Source: Planctomycetota bacterium (GTDB lineage: Bacteria; Planctomycetota; UBA1135; GCA-002686595). From it: DNA of 64,000 nt. Each line of letters begins with the position of its first letter. Position 1 is the first letter of the stretch. Positions 34,571-44,522 of the stretch are shown here, one piece after another. The DNA is taken from assembly GCA_016779205.1 (NCBI GenBank), contig JADHOC010000016.1, positions 1 through 64,000 of the forward strand, in the 5' to 3' direction. The translations under genes and the position numbers were made by a program. The notes under the pieces were generated by a model. The model was not told the DNA's origin and ran no database searches. It saw only the letters and a list, made by a program, of their open reading frames with translations.

Positions 34571-35824
34571 TCAGATGGACCAGCCGAATTGTAGGGCGGC
34601 CCCGAAGGCCTCGGTGCCGACCGCGAGGGTGAACTCGAGGGGGGCCTGGAGGTAGGTGGGGAACGACACCCCGAGGCTCCAGAGGTCTTGCTGGGTCGAT
34701 TCGAGGTCCGTGGTGAAGCCGGCGCGGACGACGACGGCGTCGTTCATATCGCCTTCGAGGTCGCTCAGGTGCGGGTGCCCTGGCATCCCACGCATGGCCA
34801 GGGGAGTCCCCAGGCTCAGCTCTCCGCCGATGCGCAGGAAGCGAGAGTCGGCGAGGCCCTGGAAGCGGCTGGTGGAGTTCAGGTCCAGGTCCGCGGTCAG
34901 CATCCAACCGTTCTCGCCATACGCGACGCCCGCGGTGGTGAGGGGCTCGAGCTCGTAGGCGAACTCGCTGCCAGCGACCGTGGGCGCGTCGAAGGTGTGC
35001 CGAAGGAGGTTCCTGGTTGCGAGCCCCGCGCGCATCTTCGGGGTCAGGTCCACCGCGACGCCGACGTCCACGTTGCCGATGTCATCCCGACGGACCTCCC
35101 CGTCTCCCAGATCTGAGAGGGTGTCGGACTGGTCGGCCTGGGACACGGAGACGGCGTAGAGCCGGCTCTCCACCGACTGGAACTTCGGCGTCACCCCCGC
35201 GGAGCTTTGGAGTCCGAAGAGGGAGAAGTCGGTGGCGAAGGTGAACCCGATCTCATCGACGCGGACGGACGGGACCAGCACCTCGGACGCGAGCTGGTCG
35301 AGGTCGAGCGGGTTGGCGGTGTTGCTGATGGTCGTGAAGTCCGCCGGGTCGATGGAGGTCACTCCCCGGAGGTCCACGAAGCTCCGCCACGTCAACCCGA
35401 GGCTGACGGGGCCGCGCGGCAGCACGAAGGACGCGCCGATCCCCGCGTCCCCGAAGACCTCTGCGCCGCCGATGGCGGTGAGGTCGCCGGCGAGGTTGCT
35501 CCGCAGCGCCGCCTCGTCGGGGCCCCCGAGGCCGGACTGGAGCGCGTCGATGGAGTCCTGGAGCCGCTCGATGCCCCGGCGCAGGTCAGACTCGTCCGCG
35601 GCGATGATGGACACCACCGGCGCCGTGAGCTCGATCCGGTCCGACGCCCTGGCCCGCTGGGCGAGGGCCGGATTGACGAAGGCCGAGTTCTGGGCGCGCG
35701 CCGCGGCGGTCCCCGCGCCGCCGAGCGAGAGCAGGCGAGCGCTGCTCGTCTGGCCGGACGCCGTCTGGGTGAGGAGGGCTCCGAGGAGCAGCGAGCAGGG
35801 GGCGAGTCTCATGGGCCCATTCAT
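34571..35824 (-). CDS. TraF-like outer-membrane beta-barrel protein
   Basis: A 417-residue exported protein with a signal peptide (about 1-25 after MNGPM). SLGGAGTAAARAQNSAFVNPALAQ is the N-terminal signature of TraF_2/PF13729-type proteins. The rest is alternating beta strands ending in ALQFGWSI, a C-terminal aromatic-containing strand suitable for outer-membrane insertion. There are no conjugation genes nearby, so 'TraF' is a fold label and not a function. Starts at 35824 or 35812 are both possible. Confidence 0.78.
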   Translation of the reverse strand: MNGPMRLAPCSLLLGALLTQTASGQTSSARLLSLGGAGTAAARAQNSAFVNPALAQRARASDRIELTAPVVSIIAADESDLRRGIERLQDSIDALQSGLGGPDEAALRSNLAGDLTAIGGAEVFGDAGIGASFVLPRGPVSLGLTWRSFVDLRGVTSIDPADFTTISNTANPLDLDQLASEVLVPSVRVDEIGFTFATDFSLFGLQSSAGVTPKFQSVESRLYAVSVSQADQSDTLSDLGDGEVRRDDIGNVDVGVAVDLTPKMRAGLATRNLLRHTFDAPTVAGSEFAYELEPLTTAGVAYGENGWMLTADLDLNSTSRFQGLADSRFLRIGGELSLGTPLAMRGMPGHPHLSDLEGDMNDAVVVRAGFTTDLESTQQDLWSLGVSFPTYLQAPLEFTLAVGTEAFGAALQFGWSI

Positions 35825-35907
35825 GCCGCCTGGCGGCGCCGAGACCCAGCCTTCATCGGTCGAATCCGCCTGCGAGGGACGTCGTGTCCTCGCCCTGTTC
35901 GGGGCGC

Positions 35908-35913
35908 TAGACT
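35908..35913 (+). promoter_or_regulatory. -10-like TAnnnT box for the 38-aa gene
   Basis: TAGACT, 30 bases before the ATG at 35944, in the divergent gap with the TraF-like gene. Confidence 0.3.
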
Positions 35914-35943
35914 CCACCGCGCGGCGGCGCCGCCGCCTCACCC

Positions 35944-36060
35944 ATGAAGTTGCTTCGCGAGAACTGGATCTGGATCGCCGCTCCGATCGTGGTGTTCCTG
36001 CTCATCGTCCTGGCCCTGAACATGCTGGACACGGGCGAGCCCATCTACGACCTGCGGTGA
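35944..36060 (+). CDS. 38-residue single-span membrane microprotein
   Basis: A short open frame MKLLRENWIWIAAPIVVFLLIVLALNML followed by DTGEPIYDLR and TGA. A positively charged start, a clean 20-residue hydrophobic helix and a short acidic tail make a convincing one-span microprotein. The start (W followed by APIVV) and the end (PIYDLR) recall the DUF5989 small proteins, but the match is by eye only. A TAGACT box precedes it. Function unknown. Confidence 0.6.
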   Translation: MKLLRENWIWIAAPIVVFLLIVLALNMLDTGEPIYDLR

Positions 36061-36079
36061 CCCGCACCCTCGCCGGCGC

Positions 36080-37108
36080 CTATCGGTCGCGCCGGCGCCG
36101 GGGCCCGTCGCGGCGTCCGCCCTCTTCGCCGCGCCGCCGTGGCCCGTGGGAGTCCGTCACGGGGATCGCGGTCTCCCAGCGGATGCCGCGCTTGCGGGCC
36201 TCGCGGATGTGATCGTCGTGGTCCCTCTCGGCGGCCTCGAAGGCCTTCACGCCCGACGCCAGGGTCGCGGCGAGCTCTGGAGTGGTCGAGGTGAGGCTGC
36301 GCGTGGCGAGCACGTCTCCACCGAGGCCGTGGGGGTCCGGCTGGACCACCGTGATCCCCTCCCCGGGGGCGAGACCCTCGAAGGCCTCCTTCGACTCGAG
36401 CACGACGAAGTGGAAGCGGCCCACCCACTCCTCTGTCCAGGCGAGCTTGGCCACGGCCGCGGTCAGGCGCGTCCGGTCGGCGGGCTTGTCCGCGCGCAGC
36501 ACGATCAGGGGTCGCATGTCGGCAGCGGCCACGTTGAGGGACAGCCGCAGGTCGCGGAGCGTGGGCAGGCCCTCGATGGGGCGGGCCTTCGGCGCGTACC
36601 GGGCGCTGATGCGGGTCAAGGCCCCCTGGAACTCCTCCGTGGAGCCGTAGGTCATGGACGGGGACCTGGATCCGCGGGTGAGCTTCTTGCCGTCGGGGTC
36701 CAGCAGCGCGAAGGAGGTGTTCTCGAGGCCGCCGCGACCGGCGAAGACGTAGGAGAGGACCTTGGCCTCGGCCGCGTCCTCGTAGGTCTGCGGTCGGACG
36801 CAGACGAACTCGCGTGAGGCGGCGACGATGGTTGGGTCAGACAGGACACTCCTGTCGGTGTGCTGATAGCCAGGTCACCAGACCCCGGGGACCTCGTGAC
36901 ACTGGGGAGCGGCCGACATGAAGAGGATCGGCCGCTGCGTCCGCTTCGCCTCAGCGAGGGCGCCCTCCCAGGTGCCGAACCAGGCGATGCCGGGCTCGGT
37001 GGGGGGGACATGGGTCGCGAGCGGGCCCTTGGGGCCCTGGGGCATGGGGGCCGCTGCCGCGGCGACCGGTGCGAGGGTCAGGGCGAGGGCCAGGAGCGGG
37101 GTCTTCAT
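36080..37108 (-). CDS. candidate thioredoxin-like selenoprotein (UGA at codon 78)
   Basis: One continuous frame of 342 codons interrupted by a single UGA at 36875-36877. A signal peptide (1-20) is followed by a thioredoxin-like start (IAWFGTWEGALAEAKRTQRPILFMSAAPQCHEVPGVW), the UGA as residue 78, then PGYQHTDRSVLSDPTIVAASREFVCVRP and a second domain ending in an Arg-rich tail. Hydrophobic pattern and codon choice continue unchanged for 264 codons after the UGA. A hairpin with a G-starting loop lies 18 bases after it. I read the UGA as selenocysteine, with Cys70 as the likely redox partner. A pseudogene with one premature stop is the alternative. It lies 136 bases downstream of the mutase operon in the same direction; the ATG at 37108 is chosen for the signal peptide and has no clear Shine-Dalgarno. 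Confidence 0.7.
36840..36856 (-). promoter_or_regulatory. candidate bacterial SECIS hairpin
   Basis: On the reverse strand GACAGGA-GUG-UCCUGUC forms a perfect 7-bp stem with a 3-base loop beginning with G. There are 18 bases between the UGA and the stem, and 25 between the UGA and the loop. That falls within the spacing and loop rule known for bacterial SECIS elements (loop about 16-37 bases from the UGA, a G among its first two bases). Confidence 0.6.
36875..36877 (-). other. in-frame UGA codon, candidate Sec78
   Basis: TGA on the reverse strand between the GVW and PGY residues of the thioredoxin-like protein. The frame is open on both sides: 77 codons before, 264 after. Confidence 0.65.
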
Positions 37109-37214
37109 GGTGGGCTTCGAGGCGGGCGTTGGCTCCGGCCTCTTCGGCAAGGAGAGCACGGATCTCAAGGCCCTGCGCGCCGCGGCGCCGACCTTCTAAG
37201 GCTCCCCTCATCAA

Positions 37215-37232
37215 AGGGCGTGAAAGCGCCCT
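37215..37232 (-). terminator. weak hairpin after the mutase operon
   Basis: A 6-bp stem (agggcg/cgccct) with a 6-base loop, just 3' of the mutase large-subunit gene on the reverse strand, followed by ttgatg. It may only partly stop transcription into the candidate selenoprotein gene. Confidence 0.3.
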
Positions 37233-37244
37233 GGAGACGGGGGC

Positions 37245-39401
37245 TCAGCCGCGGAGCGTCTCGATCAGGGTACTGGCGGCCTCGGTGATCACCGTCCCCG
37301 GGCCGAAGACGGCGGCCGCGCCCATCTCGAGGAGGGCCGGGACGTCCTGGGGAGGGATCACCCCGCCGACCACCACGAGGATGTCGTCGCGGCCGAGGCG
37401 GGCGAGCTCGCCGCGGAGGGCAGGGACGAGCGTGAGGTGCCCCGCCGCCAGGGAGGAGGCCCCGATGACGTGCACGTCGTTCTCCACGGCCTGCCGGGCG
37501 GTCTCCTCCGGCGTCTGGAACAGCGAGCCGATGTCCACGTCCCAGCCGAGGTCGGCGAACGCCGTGGCGATGACCTTCTGGCCGCGGTCATGGCCGTCCT
37601 GACCCATCTTCGCCACCAGCAGCCTGGGGCGCCGACCGGTGGCGTTGAGGAAGTCCTCCGCGGCGCTCCGCGCGCCGTCCACGTTCTCGTTGCTGTCCTT
37701 CATCTCGGATCGGTAGACGCCGGAGACCGCCCGGATCGTCGCGCGGTGACGCCCGAAGGCCTCCTCCATGGCGGAGGAGATCTCGCCGACCGTCGCCCGG
37801 CAGCGGGCGGCCTCGATCGACAGGCTGAGCAGGTTCTCGTCCTCGGTTCGGTCGTCGCCCGCCTGGACCTTGTGCGCGGCGCGCGTGAGCGCCGCGAGGG
37901 CGCGCGCTACCGCGTCGGGGTCCCGGTCGCGGCGGAGCTGCTCCAGCCGGCGCAGCTGGGCGGCGCGGACCTCGGCGTTGTCGATGGAGAGGACGGGCAC
38001 GTCCTCCTCGTGGTCCGGTCGGTGCTCGTTGACGCCGATGATCGGCTGGACGCCGGAGTCGATGCGCGCCTGCGCGCGCGCCGCCGCCTCCTCGATCCGG
38101 AGCTTGGGGAGGCCGTCCTCGATGGCGCGGGTCATGCCGCCGAGGGCCTCCACCTCATCGATGTGCTCGTCGGCGCGCGCCTTGAGATCCCGGGTCAGGC
38201 GCTCCACGTAGTGGCTTCCCCCCAGGGGGTCGACCGTCCGGGTGATGCCGCTCTCCTGCTGGAGCACCAGCTGGGTGTTCCGGGCGATCCTGGCGCTGAA
38301 GTCCGTCGGCAGCGCGAGGGCCTCGTCCAGGGAGTTGGTGTGCAAGCTCTGGGTCCCCCCGAGGGCGGCGGCGAGGGCCTCGGTCATGGTCCGCGGGACG
38401 TTGTTGAAGACGTCCTGGGCCGTGAGCGACCAGCCCGAGGTCTGGCAGTGGGTGCGGAGGGTGCGGGACTTGGGGTCCTCGGGCCCGAAGCGCTCCATGC
38501 GCTCCGCCCAGATCATGCGGGCCGCGCGGAGCTTGGCGATCTCCATGAACGGGTTCATCCCGATCGCGAAGAAGAAGCTCAGGCGGGGCGCGAAGTCGTC
38601 CACCGAGAGGCCGGCGGCGATGCCCTGGCGGACGTACTCGATCCCGTCGGCGAGGGTGTAGCCCAGCTCGAGGTCCAGCGTCGCGCCGGCTTCCTGCATG
38701 TGGTAGCCGCTGATCGAGATGGAGTTGAAGCGCGGCATGTGCCGCGACGTGTACCGGAACACATCGGCGACGCACTGCATGGAGGGCGTCGGCGGATAGA
38801 TGTAGGTGTTCCGGACCATGAACTCCTTGAGGATGTCGTTCTGGATGGTCCCGCTGAGCTGTTCGGGGCGCACGCCCTGCTCCTCCGCCGCCACGACGTA
38901 CAGGGCGAGGATCGGCAGCACGGCCCCGTTCATGGTCATCGACACGCTCATCCTGTCGAGCGGGATGCGGTCGAAGAGGACCTGCATGTCGAGGATCGAG
39001 TCGATGGCGACACCAGCCATGCCGACGTCACCCACCACCCGCGGGTGGTCCGAGTCGTAGCCCCGGTGGGTCGCCAGGTCGAAGGCGATGGAGAGGCCCT
39101 TCTGGCCGGCGGCGAGGTTCCGCCGGTAGAAGGCGTTGGACTCCTCGGCCGTGCTGAACCCGGCGTACTGGCGGATCGTCCAGGGACGGCGCACGTACAT
39201 CGTGGAGTAGGGGCCGCGGTCGAACGGGGCGAACCCCGGCGCGGACGAGGTCGGGTCCAGGTCGCCCTGGGGCCCGTAGGAGGCGGCGATCTCGATGCCC
39301 TCCGGGGTGTGCCACGGCTCCGGCGAGCTGGCCCCTCGGGTTGTCTTCGCGGGCCGGGCGTCCTCGAAGGCGAGCCGGCCGAGGTCGGGGTGGGTGGTCA
39401 T
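37245..39401 (-). CDS. methylmalonyl-CoA mutase large (catalytic) subunit
   Basis: A 718-residue adenosylcobalamin enzyme that interconverts methylmalonyl-CoA and succinyl-CoA. The TIM-barrel substrate domain has [23 protein letters not shown] near the N-terminus, including the Tyr of methylmalonyl-CoA mutases, and later [16 protein letters not shown]. The C-terminal cobalamin-binding domain carries DGHDRG (Asp602, His604, Gly607), the DxHxxG signature for base-off/His-on B12. Its ATG overlaps the stop of the small-subunit gene (ATGA). MeaB at 28388 is the likely chaperone. Confidence 0.96.
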   Translation of the reverse strand: MTTHPDLGRLAFEDARPAKTTRGASSPEPWHTPEGIEIAASYGPQGDLDPTSSAPGFAPFDRGPYSTMYVRRPWTIRQYAGFSTAEESNAFYRRNLAAGQKGLSIAFDLATHRGYDSDHPRVVGDVGMAGVAIDSILDMQVLFDRIPLDRMSVSMTMNGAVLPILALYVVAAEEQGVRPEQLSGTIQNDILKEFMVRNTYIYPPTPSMQCVADVFRYTSRHMPRFNSISISGYHMQEAGATLDLELGYTLADGIEYVRQGIAAGLSVDDFAPRLSFFFAIGMNPFMEIAKLRAARMIWAERMERFGPEDPKSRTLRTHCQTSGWSLTAQDVFNNVPRTMTEALAAALGGTQSLHTNSLDEALALPTDFSARIARNTQLVLQQESGITRTVDPLGGSHYVERLTRDLKARADEHIDEVEALGGMTRAIEDGLPKLRIEEAAARAQARIDSGVQPIIGVNEHRPDHEEDVPVLSIDNAEVRAAQLRRLEQLRRDRDPDAVARALAALTRAAHKVQAGDDRTEDENLLSLSIEAARCRATVGEISSAMEEAFGRHRATIRAVSGVYRSEMKDSNENVDGARSAAEDFLNATGRRPRLLVAKMGQDGHDRGQKVIATAFADLGWDVDIGSLFQTPEETARQAVENDVHVIGASSLAAGHLTLVPALRGELARLGRDDILVVVGGVIPPQDVPALLEMGAAAVFGPGTVITEAASTLIETLRG

Positions 39402-41365
39402 CGGCTGGCCTCCGCGTGGCTGGAGGTGGCGGCCACGGCGCGCAGGTCCTCGAGGATGGTGGCCGCGTCGCAGCCGGCAAAGATGTGCCCGGTGTGGCCT
39501 GCCGCGTCGACGCCCTCTTCGCCGCCCGAGGGGCGACGGGCGAGGAGGATGAAGCGGGCCCCCGCGGCGCGGAGGGAGGTGCAGGTGGCCTCCTCCAGCT
39601 GGGCGTCCGCCCCCTTGCCAGCACAGACGCAGGCCACCTGGGCTCCGGAGGCGTGGAAGGCCTCGCCGAGTGCCTCGGGGCCGAGGTCGGGTTCCGAGCG
39701 AGCGACGCTGAATCCGCCGGCTCGGAGCAGGTCCTCGGCGAAGGCGCTCCGGGCGCTGTGTGCGGAGAGCGGTCCCAGGCACGCGAGGAAGGCGGCGGGA
39801 GCGTCGGCTCCCGGGGGGGCGAGGTCCTCGAACACTGCGGCCTCCCGGAACGAGGGGAGCGGCGGACGCTGGAGCGGCGCGCCCCGGACGAGGCCCTCGC
39901 CGATCTCCTCGAGGGTGGCGCCAGCCGCGGCCGCTCGGATGGCGTGGGGCAGGTCGTCCACGGGTCCAAGGACCACGTCGCCGCGTGCGGCGAGGCGCGC
40001 ACGGCGGGCGTCGCGGTCGGGGTCCTCGAGGGGGTGCTGGTCGGGGGGCTCGGCGTCCTCGGTGGGGGGGAAGACCGAGACGCCGACGACGGGGCGACGG
40101 CGGGTGGAGAGCTCCGCGATCAAGGACTCCCGCGAGCCTCGCAGGGCCTCGTCCACGCCCCCGGCGGTCAGCGCTGCGCCGAACCCACCCTCGGCCTCGA
40201 TGCCCTGCATGAGGTCCCACGCGCCGCGGGCGAGGGCGTCGGTCCGTGCCTCGAAGGCGTAGGCACCCCGCGCGGGGTCTCCCACGTGGTCGAGGCGCGC
40301 CTCCCTCGCGAGGACGAGCTGGATGTTCCTCGCGTTGCGCCGTCCGAGGGCGCTGGGCGTGCCGAGGGACCGGTCGTGGGGGAGGGTCGTGATCAGGTCC
40401 GCGCCTCCCATGGAGGCGGCGAAGGCGCCGAGGGTGGTCCTCAGCATGTTGGTCCAGTGATCGCGCCGGGCGAGTCCACGGGGTGACGTGGTGGCGTGGA
40501 GCACGAGCGGGGCGGCTTCGACCGCGCCAAAGGCGCCGAGGACCTTGGCGTGGAGGAGCCGCAGGGCACGGAGCTTGGCGACCTCCGTGACGAGGTCGTG
40601 CCCCACGTCGAAGCGCCAGACGAGCTGGGCGTCGGCGTCCTCCGGGCTCATGCCGGCCGACGTCAGCCAGCGGAGCACCTCCGCGTACGCCGCGAGGGCG
40701 TACCCGAGCTCCTGGACCGCGTGCCCTCCGGCTCGATACCACGGGGAGGCGTCGACGGCGAGGGCGCGAGAGCGCCCCATGTGGAGGGCGGCGTGCCCCG
40801 CGAGCTCGCAGGCCTCGCGCCGCGCGTCGGTGAGGTCTCCGGGCAGCGAGCCCTGGGCCGCGAGGGTCGCGAAGGGGTCCATGCCCAGGTGAGCCTCCAC
40901 CGCTTCGGGCGCGACGTCACGCTCGGCGCAGAGGGCCGAGAGCTGGGCCGCGAGCGGGAGCGCACCCCCGTTGGTGCCGAAGGCGATCGGGATGGCCTCG
41001 AGGTAGACGCCATCGAGGAGCTGGTCGAGGTCATGGATCCACTCCAGCTCGACGCCGCCATCGGCGCCTGCCGTCTGGATGAGGCAGCCGTTGGCGCCGC
41101 CGGCGAGGTCGGCCAGCAGGTGCTGGTTCGCCTCCTTCGGTGAGGGGTGGTCGACGCGCTGGGCGATGGTCCACCCGCCTCCCCGGGGAGACACCGCGCC
41201 AGCGGGCGCCTCGGACGGAGCCCCCGCCGCGGTGTAGAGCGGCTGGACATCGATCCCCTCGAGGGTCCTCGAGACCAGGGCCTGCTCGAAGTCCCGGTCC
41301 GGGCCGAGCTCGCGCTCGACCCGTGCGCGCCAATCCTCAGGCGTCGGGCTGTGGGTCGTCGTCAT
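39398..41365 (-). CDS. methylmalonyl-CoA mutase small subunit
   Basis: A 655-residue structural partner of the catalytic subunit. It keeps the mutase barrel pattern (QRVDHP...[65 protein letters not shown]). The C-terminal domain has the flavodoxin-like fold but no DxHxxG, as expected for the non-catalytic subunit, which does not bind B12. It is translationally coupled to the large subunit, and its start overlaps the end of the upstream DUF2339 gene by 29 bases. Confidence 0.93.
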   Translation of the reverse strand: MTTTHSPTPEDWRARVERELGPDRDFEQALVSRTLEGIDVQPLYTAAGAPSEAPAGAVSPRGGGWTIAQRVDHPSPKEANQHLLADLAGGANGCLIQTAGADGGVELEWIHDLDQLLDGVYLEAIPIAFGTNGGALPLAAQLSALCAERDVAPEAVEAHLGMDPFATLAAQGSLPGDLTDARREACELAGHAALHMGRSRALAVDASPWYRAGGHAVQELGYALAAYAEVLRWLTSAGMSPEDADAQLVWRFDVGHDLVTEVAKLRALRLLHAKVLGAFGAVEAAPLVLHATTSPRGLARRDHWTNMLRTTLGAFAASMGGADLITTLPHDRSLGTPSALGRRNARNIQLVLAREARLDHVGDPARGAYAFEARTDALARGAWDLMQGIEAEGGFGAALTAGGVDEALRGSRESLIAELSTRRRPVVGVSVFPPTEDAEPPDQHPLEDPDRDARRARLAARGDVVLGPVDDLPHAIRAAAAGATLEEIGEGLVRGAPLQRPPLPSFREAAVFEDLAPPGADAPAAFLACLGPLSAHSARSAFAEDLLRAGGFSVARSEPDLGPEALGEAFHASGAQVACVCAGKGADAQLEEATCTSLRAAGARFILLARRPSGGEEGVDAAGHTGHIFAGCDAATILEDLRAVAATSSHAEASR

Positions 41366-44300
41366 GGGGGAGCAGGTTATCGCCCCCGGCCCCGTCGCGC
41401 CCGGAGTCCTGCCCGAGGACCTTGCCGTAGAGCAGGGAAACGCCGAGCAGGCAGATCGCGAGGCCCAGGAACGAGCCCACCCGCGCCAGGCCCTCGAGGG
41501 CACCCAGGTCATACAGGAAGACCTTCAGCACCGTCGCCACCAGGACCACGAGGCTGGCCCAGCGCAGGCCCGAGACGCTGCGCCGGACGCCTGCCACCAG
41601 CAGGACCACCGCGAAGGCGGTCCAGGCGAAGGACATGGTGAGGTCCCTGGACTGCATCCGCTCGACGTCGAGGGTGATGACGTCGCCGGTGCTGAAGTGA
41701 TTGAGGATGACGGCGTTGATCCACGAGAACGCGACGCCAAGGAGGGCCGACGCGAGGCCGACGCGGAGCCCGGTGATCTCCCGGAGCCTCCCGGACTGGC
41801 TGAGCCCCCCGAGGCCCATGAGGAGCGCCGCCGCCACGAGGGCGTGGTCGATGGTGACATCCAGCGGGATCAGCAGGGGCTCGCGGCTGAAGGTATCGAG
41901 GACGTAGGTCGAGAAGATGAGCCCGAGTCCTGCGGCGCCCAGCGTCGTCCCGGCCACCACGGCCACGATCTGCCCCTGCGCCCGCCCGGTGAAGAAGGTG
42001 AAGGCGGCCGCCACTCCGGCGAGGGAGGTCGTCGGCCAGTCGAAGCTCACGAGCTGAGCGAGGCCGCACCAGGCGAGGGTGACGGTGGTGGCGTCGATGA
42101 TTGCGCGAGCCCTGGGGCTGCTGGCGCTCTGCCTCGCGACACGCCGTGCGAGGTGGAGGACGACAGCGGCGCTGAAGAGCATGACGAGCCGGCCGTCGAG
42201 CCCGAGCACGGCCAGTCCCGGTGCCTCCTCGAGCAGCCCGGAGTCGGACGCGGCGAGGGCCAGGACGAGCGCGGGGAGCGCCGAGATGAGCGCGAACACC
42301 TCACCCTTCGGGCCACTCTCCTCACGCTGCCAGAGGGCGACGAGGGGGAGCGAGCCCGCGATCACGCAGAAGCTCAGCACCGGCAGCACCATGGTGGCCT
42401 CGCCCCAGCGCGGGCTCAGGCCGAGGTATCCGGTCACGTCCATCGCGGTCGCGCCGGCGACGAGGCCGGCGACCACAAAGCCCCAGCGGTTCCGGAGAGC
42501 GGTCGCCAGGCCCAGGGCCGAGATGGCCACGAGGGCGGCGGTGATTGCGGGCGACTCGTAGGTGTTCCGGGTCAGGACCAGGAGCACGAGCGGGACCACG
42601 GGGAAGGAGGCCGCGAGGGCGCCGGCGGCGTCCCTGCGGTCGGGGCGCATGCGTCCGAGGACCAGGGCTGCCGCGGCCAGCGCGAACCCCGCGAGGAGCG
42701 GCGGGGAGTCAGGCCGGAGGCACTCATGGTCCAGCGTCAAGCTGATGAAGCTGGCCGCCAGACCCATGAGGGTCCCCGCCAGGAGGGCGTAGCGGACCCC
42801 ATTCATCATCAGGGCCGAGGCGCCTGCGATCAGGCCCATGGACAGGACGCCGACGGTGAAGGGCATCGGGAGGTCGAGCCGCGCAGGTAGCCAGCCGACG
42901 AAGGGCGCCGCCAGGAGGGCGAGGGCGGCGACGGCGAAGGGGGGCCGGCCCAGGTCCTTGCGCTGGTCCGATCCGGCGCGGAGCGCGAGGAGGAGCAGGC
43001 TGCCTGAGATTCCGCACATGCCAATGGCCCACTGGATCCAGGTCCAATCGGTCAGCTCGCCCGACAGGGCGATGCGGGTCCTCAGGGCGATGATCGTCAG
43101 GGTCAGGCCGCCGGTGATCGAGGTCGCCAGGGTGAGCTGGTCCGACCGCAGGATGAAGCGCGCGGCGACGATGAGAGCGCCCATGAGCGCCGTCATCGGC
43201 CAGAGGCTCGCGGTGCTGGTGACCTCTGGCGTCGTCAGGAGGGTGATCACGGCCGGGGCCAGGAGAGCCAGGAGGCTCGCGGGCGGGAGCTCCGAGCTGC
43301 GACCCGGAGCGGTCCGCAACACCGCGCTGAACAGCAGCGGGAAGAGACCGAGGCTCAGCACGATGCTCCATGGGCCTCCGGGAGCCTCGTTGAGCTGAAG
43401 CCAGATGGTCTGGACGAGGAACGTCCCGAGCGTCGCCCCCAGCCCCATCCAACTCCATCGGGTCACCCGCATGGCGGCGAGCAGGCCCACGTTCAGAACG
43501 AGCAGGAAGCCCAGGAGGGGGAAGGTGGAGGTCGCGGCGGTGTCCAGCAGGAGCGGCGTGGCGTATCCGCCGATCAGGGCGAACCCTGTCAGCACCTTGG
43601 AGCTCGAGCGAACCGCCATCAGGAGCGCCGTCCCCACGCCGCCGCCCATGATGAGCAGTGCGAGGCCGTGGGGGATCAGGTCGTGCAGCTGCGCGGCAGC
43701 CCACGCGCCCCCGAGGAGGAGCACGGTCCCGGCGCCGCTGATGGACTCTCCGAGGATGCGGTTTCCGCGTCGGATGAGCGGCGCGTGCAGGGTCAGACCG
43801 ACGATCCCCGCCGCCACGGCGATCGCGTCCCGGGTGGCCGGGTTCAGCCAACCTCGCTGGATCGCGACCTGAATGAAGAAGATCCCGGCGAAGACCAGGG
43901 CGATCCCGCCCACGAGGGCAGCGCCCCGCACGCCGAGCCAGCGCTCCCAGCTCTCGGCTCCCGACCCGGTCCCCTCCTCGCGCTTGGCCTGCCTGTTGCG
44001 CTCGATGGGCCCGGGGACGACGTCCCTTCGGAGCGGAGGCGATTCCGGCCGATCTGGCCCCAGGGGCGAGGGCTGCGCCGGCGAGGTCGATCCCTGGGCG
44101 AGCTCCTCCGGAGCTGGCTCTGCGGGGGACGCGCCCTGGTCAAGGGACTCCCCGGTCTCGGCTCCAGAGGGCTCCGGTTCCGAGGGCGCACCCTCTTCGG
44201 CCTCCGCTCCCACCGCGACGTCACCGCCCGAGAGGGCAGCGTCGACCTGCTCGCGGAGCGCCGCGTGCTTCCGACTCGCCGCCTTGACCTGCAGCTCGAG

Positions 44301-44393
44301 TCCGTCGATGCGCTTGCGCAACCGGTCGGTCTGCCGGATCGCTTCGGCGGCCAGGAGGGCGAAAGCGAGGAAGACGAAGAAGGGGATTTCCAT
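41337..44393 (-). CDS. DUF2339 polytopic membrane protein
   Basis: An approximately 1018-residue membrane protein. A short N-terminal helix, a coiled segment (RKRIDGLELQVKAASRKHAALREQ) and an acidic/proline-rich linker precede about 25 hydrophobic helices. RWLGVRGAALVGGIALVFAGIFFI and LGESISGAGTVLLLGGAWAA are typical of DUF2339. Function is not established; envelope stress or transport has been guessed for the family. The ATG at 44393 is preferred to a TTG 15 bases upstream. Its 3' end overlaps the mutase small-subunit gene, so it heads that operon. Confidence 0.88.
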   Translation of the reverse strand: MEIPFFVFLAFALLAAEAIRQTDRLRKRIDGLELQVKAASRKHAALREQVDAALSGGDVAVGAEAEEGAPSEPEPSGAETGESLDQGASPAEPAPEELAQGSTSPAQPSPLGPDRPESPPLRRDVVPGPIERNRQAKREEGTGSGAESWERWLGVRGAALVGGIALVFAGIFFIQVAIQRGWLNPATRDAIAVAAGIVGLTLHAPLIRRGNRILGESISGAGTVLLLGGAWAAAQLHDLIPHGLALLIMGGGVGTALLMAVRSSSKVLTGFALIGGYATPLLLDTAATSTFPLLGFLLVLNVGLLAAMRVTRWSWMGLGATLGTFLVQTIWLQLNEAPGGPWSIVLSLGLFPLLFSAVLRTAPGRSSELPPASLLALLAPAVITLLTTPEVTSTASLWPMTALMGALIVAARFILRSDQLTLATSITGGLTLTIIALRTRIALSGELTDWTWIQWAIGMCGISGSLLLLALRAGSDQRKDLGRPPFAVAALALLAAPFVGWLPARLDLPMPFTVGVLSMGLIAGASALMMNGVRYALLAGTLMGLAASFISLTLDHECLRPDSPPLLAGFALAAAALVLGRMRPDRRDAAGALAASFPVVPLVLLVLTRNTYESPAITAALVAISALGLATALRNRWGFVVAGLVAGATAMDVTGYLGLSPRWGEATMVLPVLSFCVIAGSLPLVALWQREESGPKGEVFALISALPALVLALAASDSGLLEEAPGLAVLGLDGRLVMLFSAAVVLHLARRVARQSASSPRARAIIDATTVTLAWCGLAQLVSFDWPTTSLAGVAAAFTFFTGRAQGQIVAVVAGTTLGAAGLGLIFSTYVLDTFSREPLLIPLDVTIDHALVAAALLMGLGGLSQSGRLREITGLRVGLASALLGVAFSWINAVILNHFSTGDVITLDVERMQSRDLTMSFAWTAFAVVLLVAGVRRSVSGLRWASLVVLVATVLKVFLYDLGALEGLARVGSFLGLAICLLGVSLLYGKVLGQDSGRDGAGGDNLLPHDDDPQPDA

Positions 44394-44522
44394 GTGTCCT
44401 ATCCTCAACTACGTCACCCGCCCGTCGCACGACTTCGCGCTCATTGGATCGCTTAGCTCTCCGAAGTGATCGGCGCAAGCGGCCCCCTCCGGACTCCCGA
44501 GGACCCCTCCCTTCCCCCCTCC

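Noticed and set aside
36071-36097. A 9-bp GC hairpin at the end of the candidate selenoprotein gene
   Set aside because: It overlaps the stop codon and lacks a T-run. It could be a terminator, but composition alone makes such hairpins frequent here.
36652-37011. A reverse frame giving a 119-residue Ser/Arg/Pro-rich protein
   Set aside because: It overlaps the thioredoxin-like frame in another phase and has no plausible fold. Taking it as the gene would hide the in-frame UGA.
37437-40262. A 941-codon forward open frame
   Set aside because: Antisense to the two methylmalonyl-CoA mutase genes, whose motifs are unmistakable. Long antisense frames are expected at this GC content.
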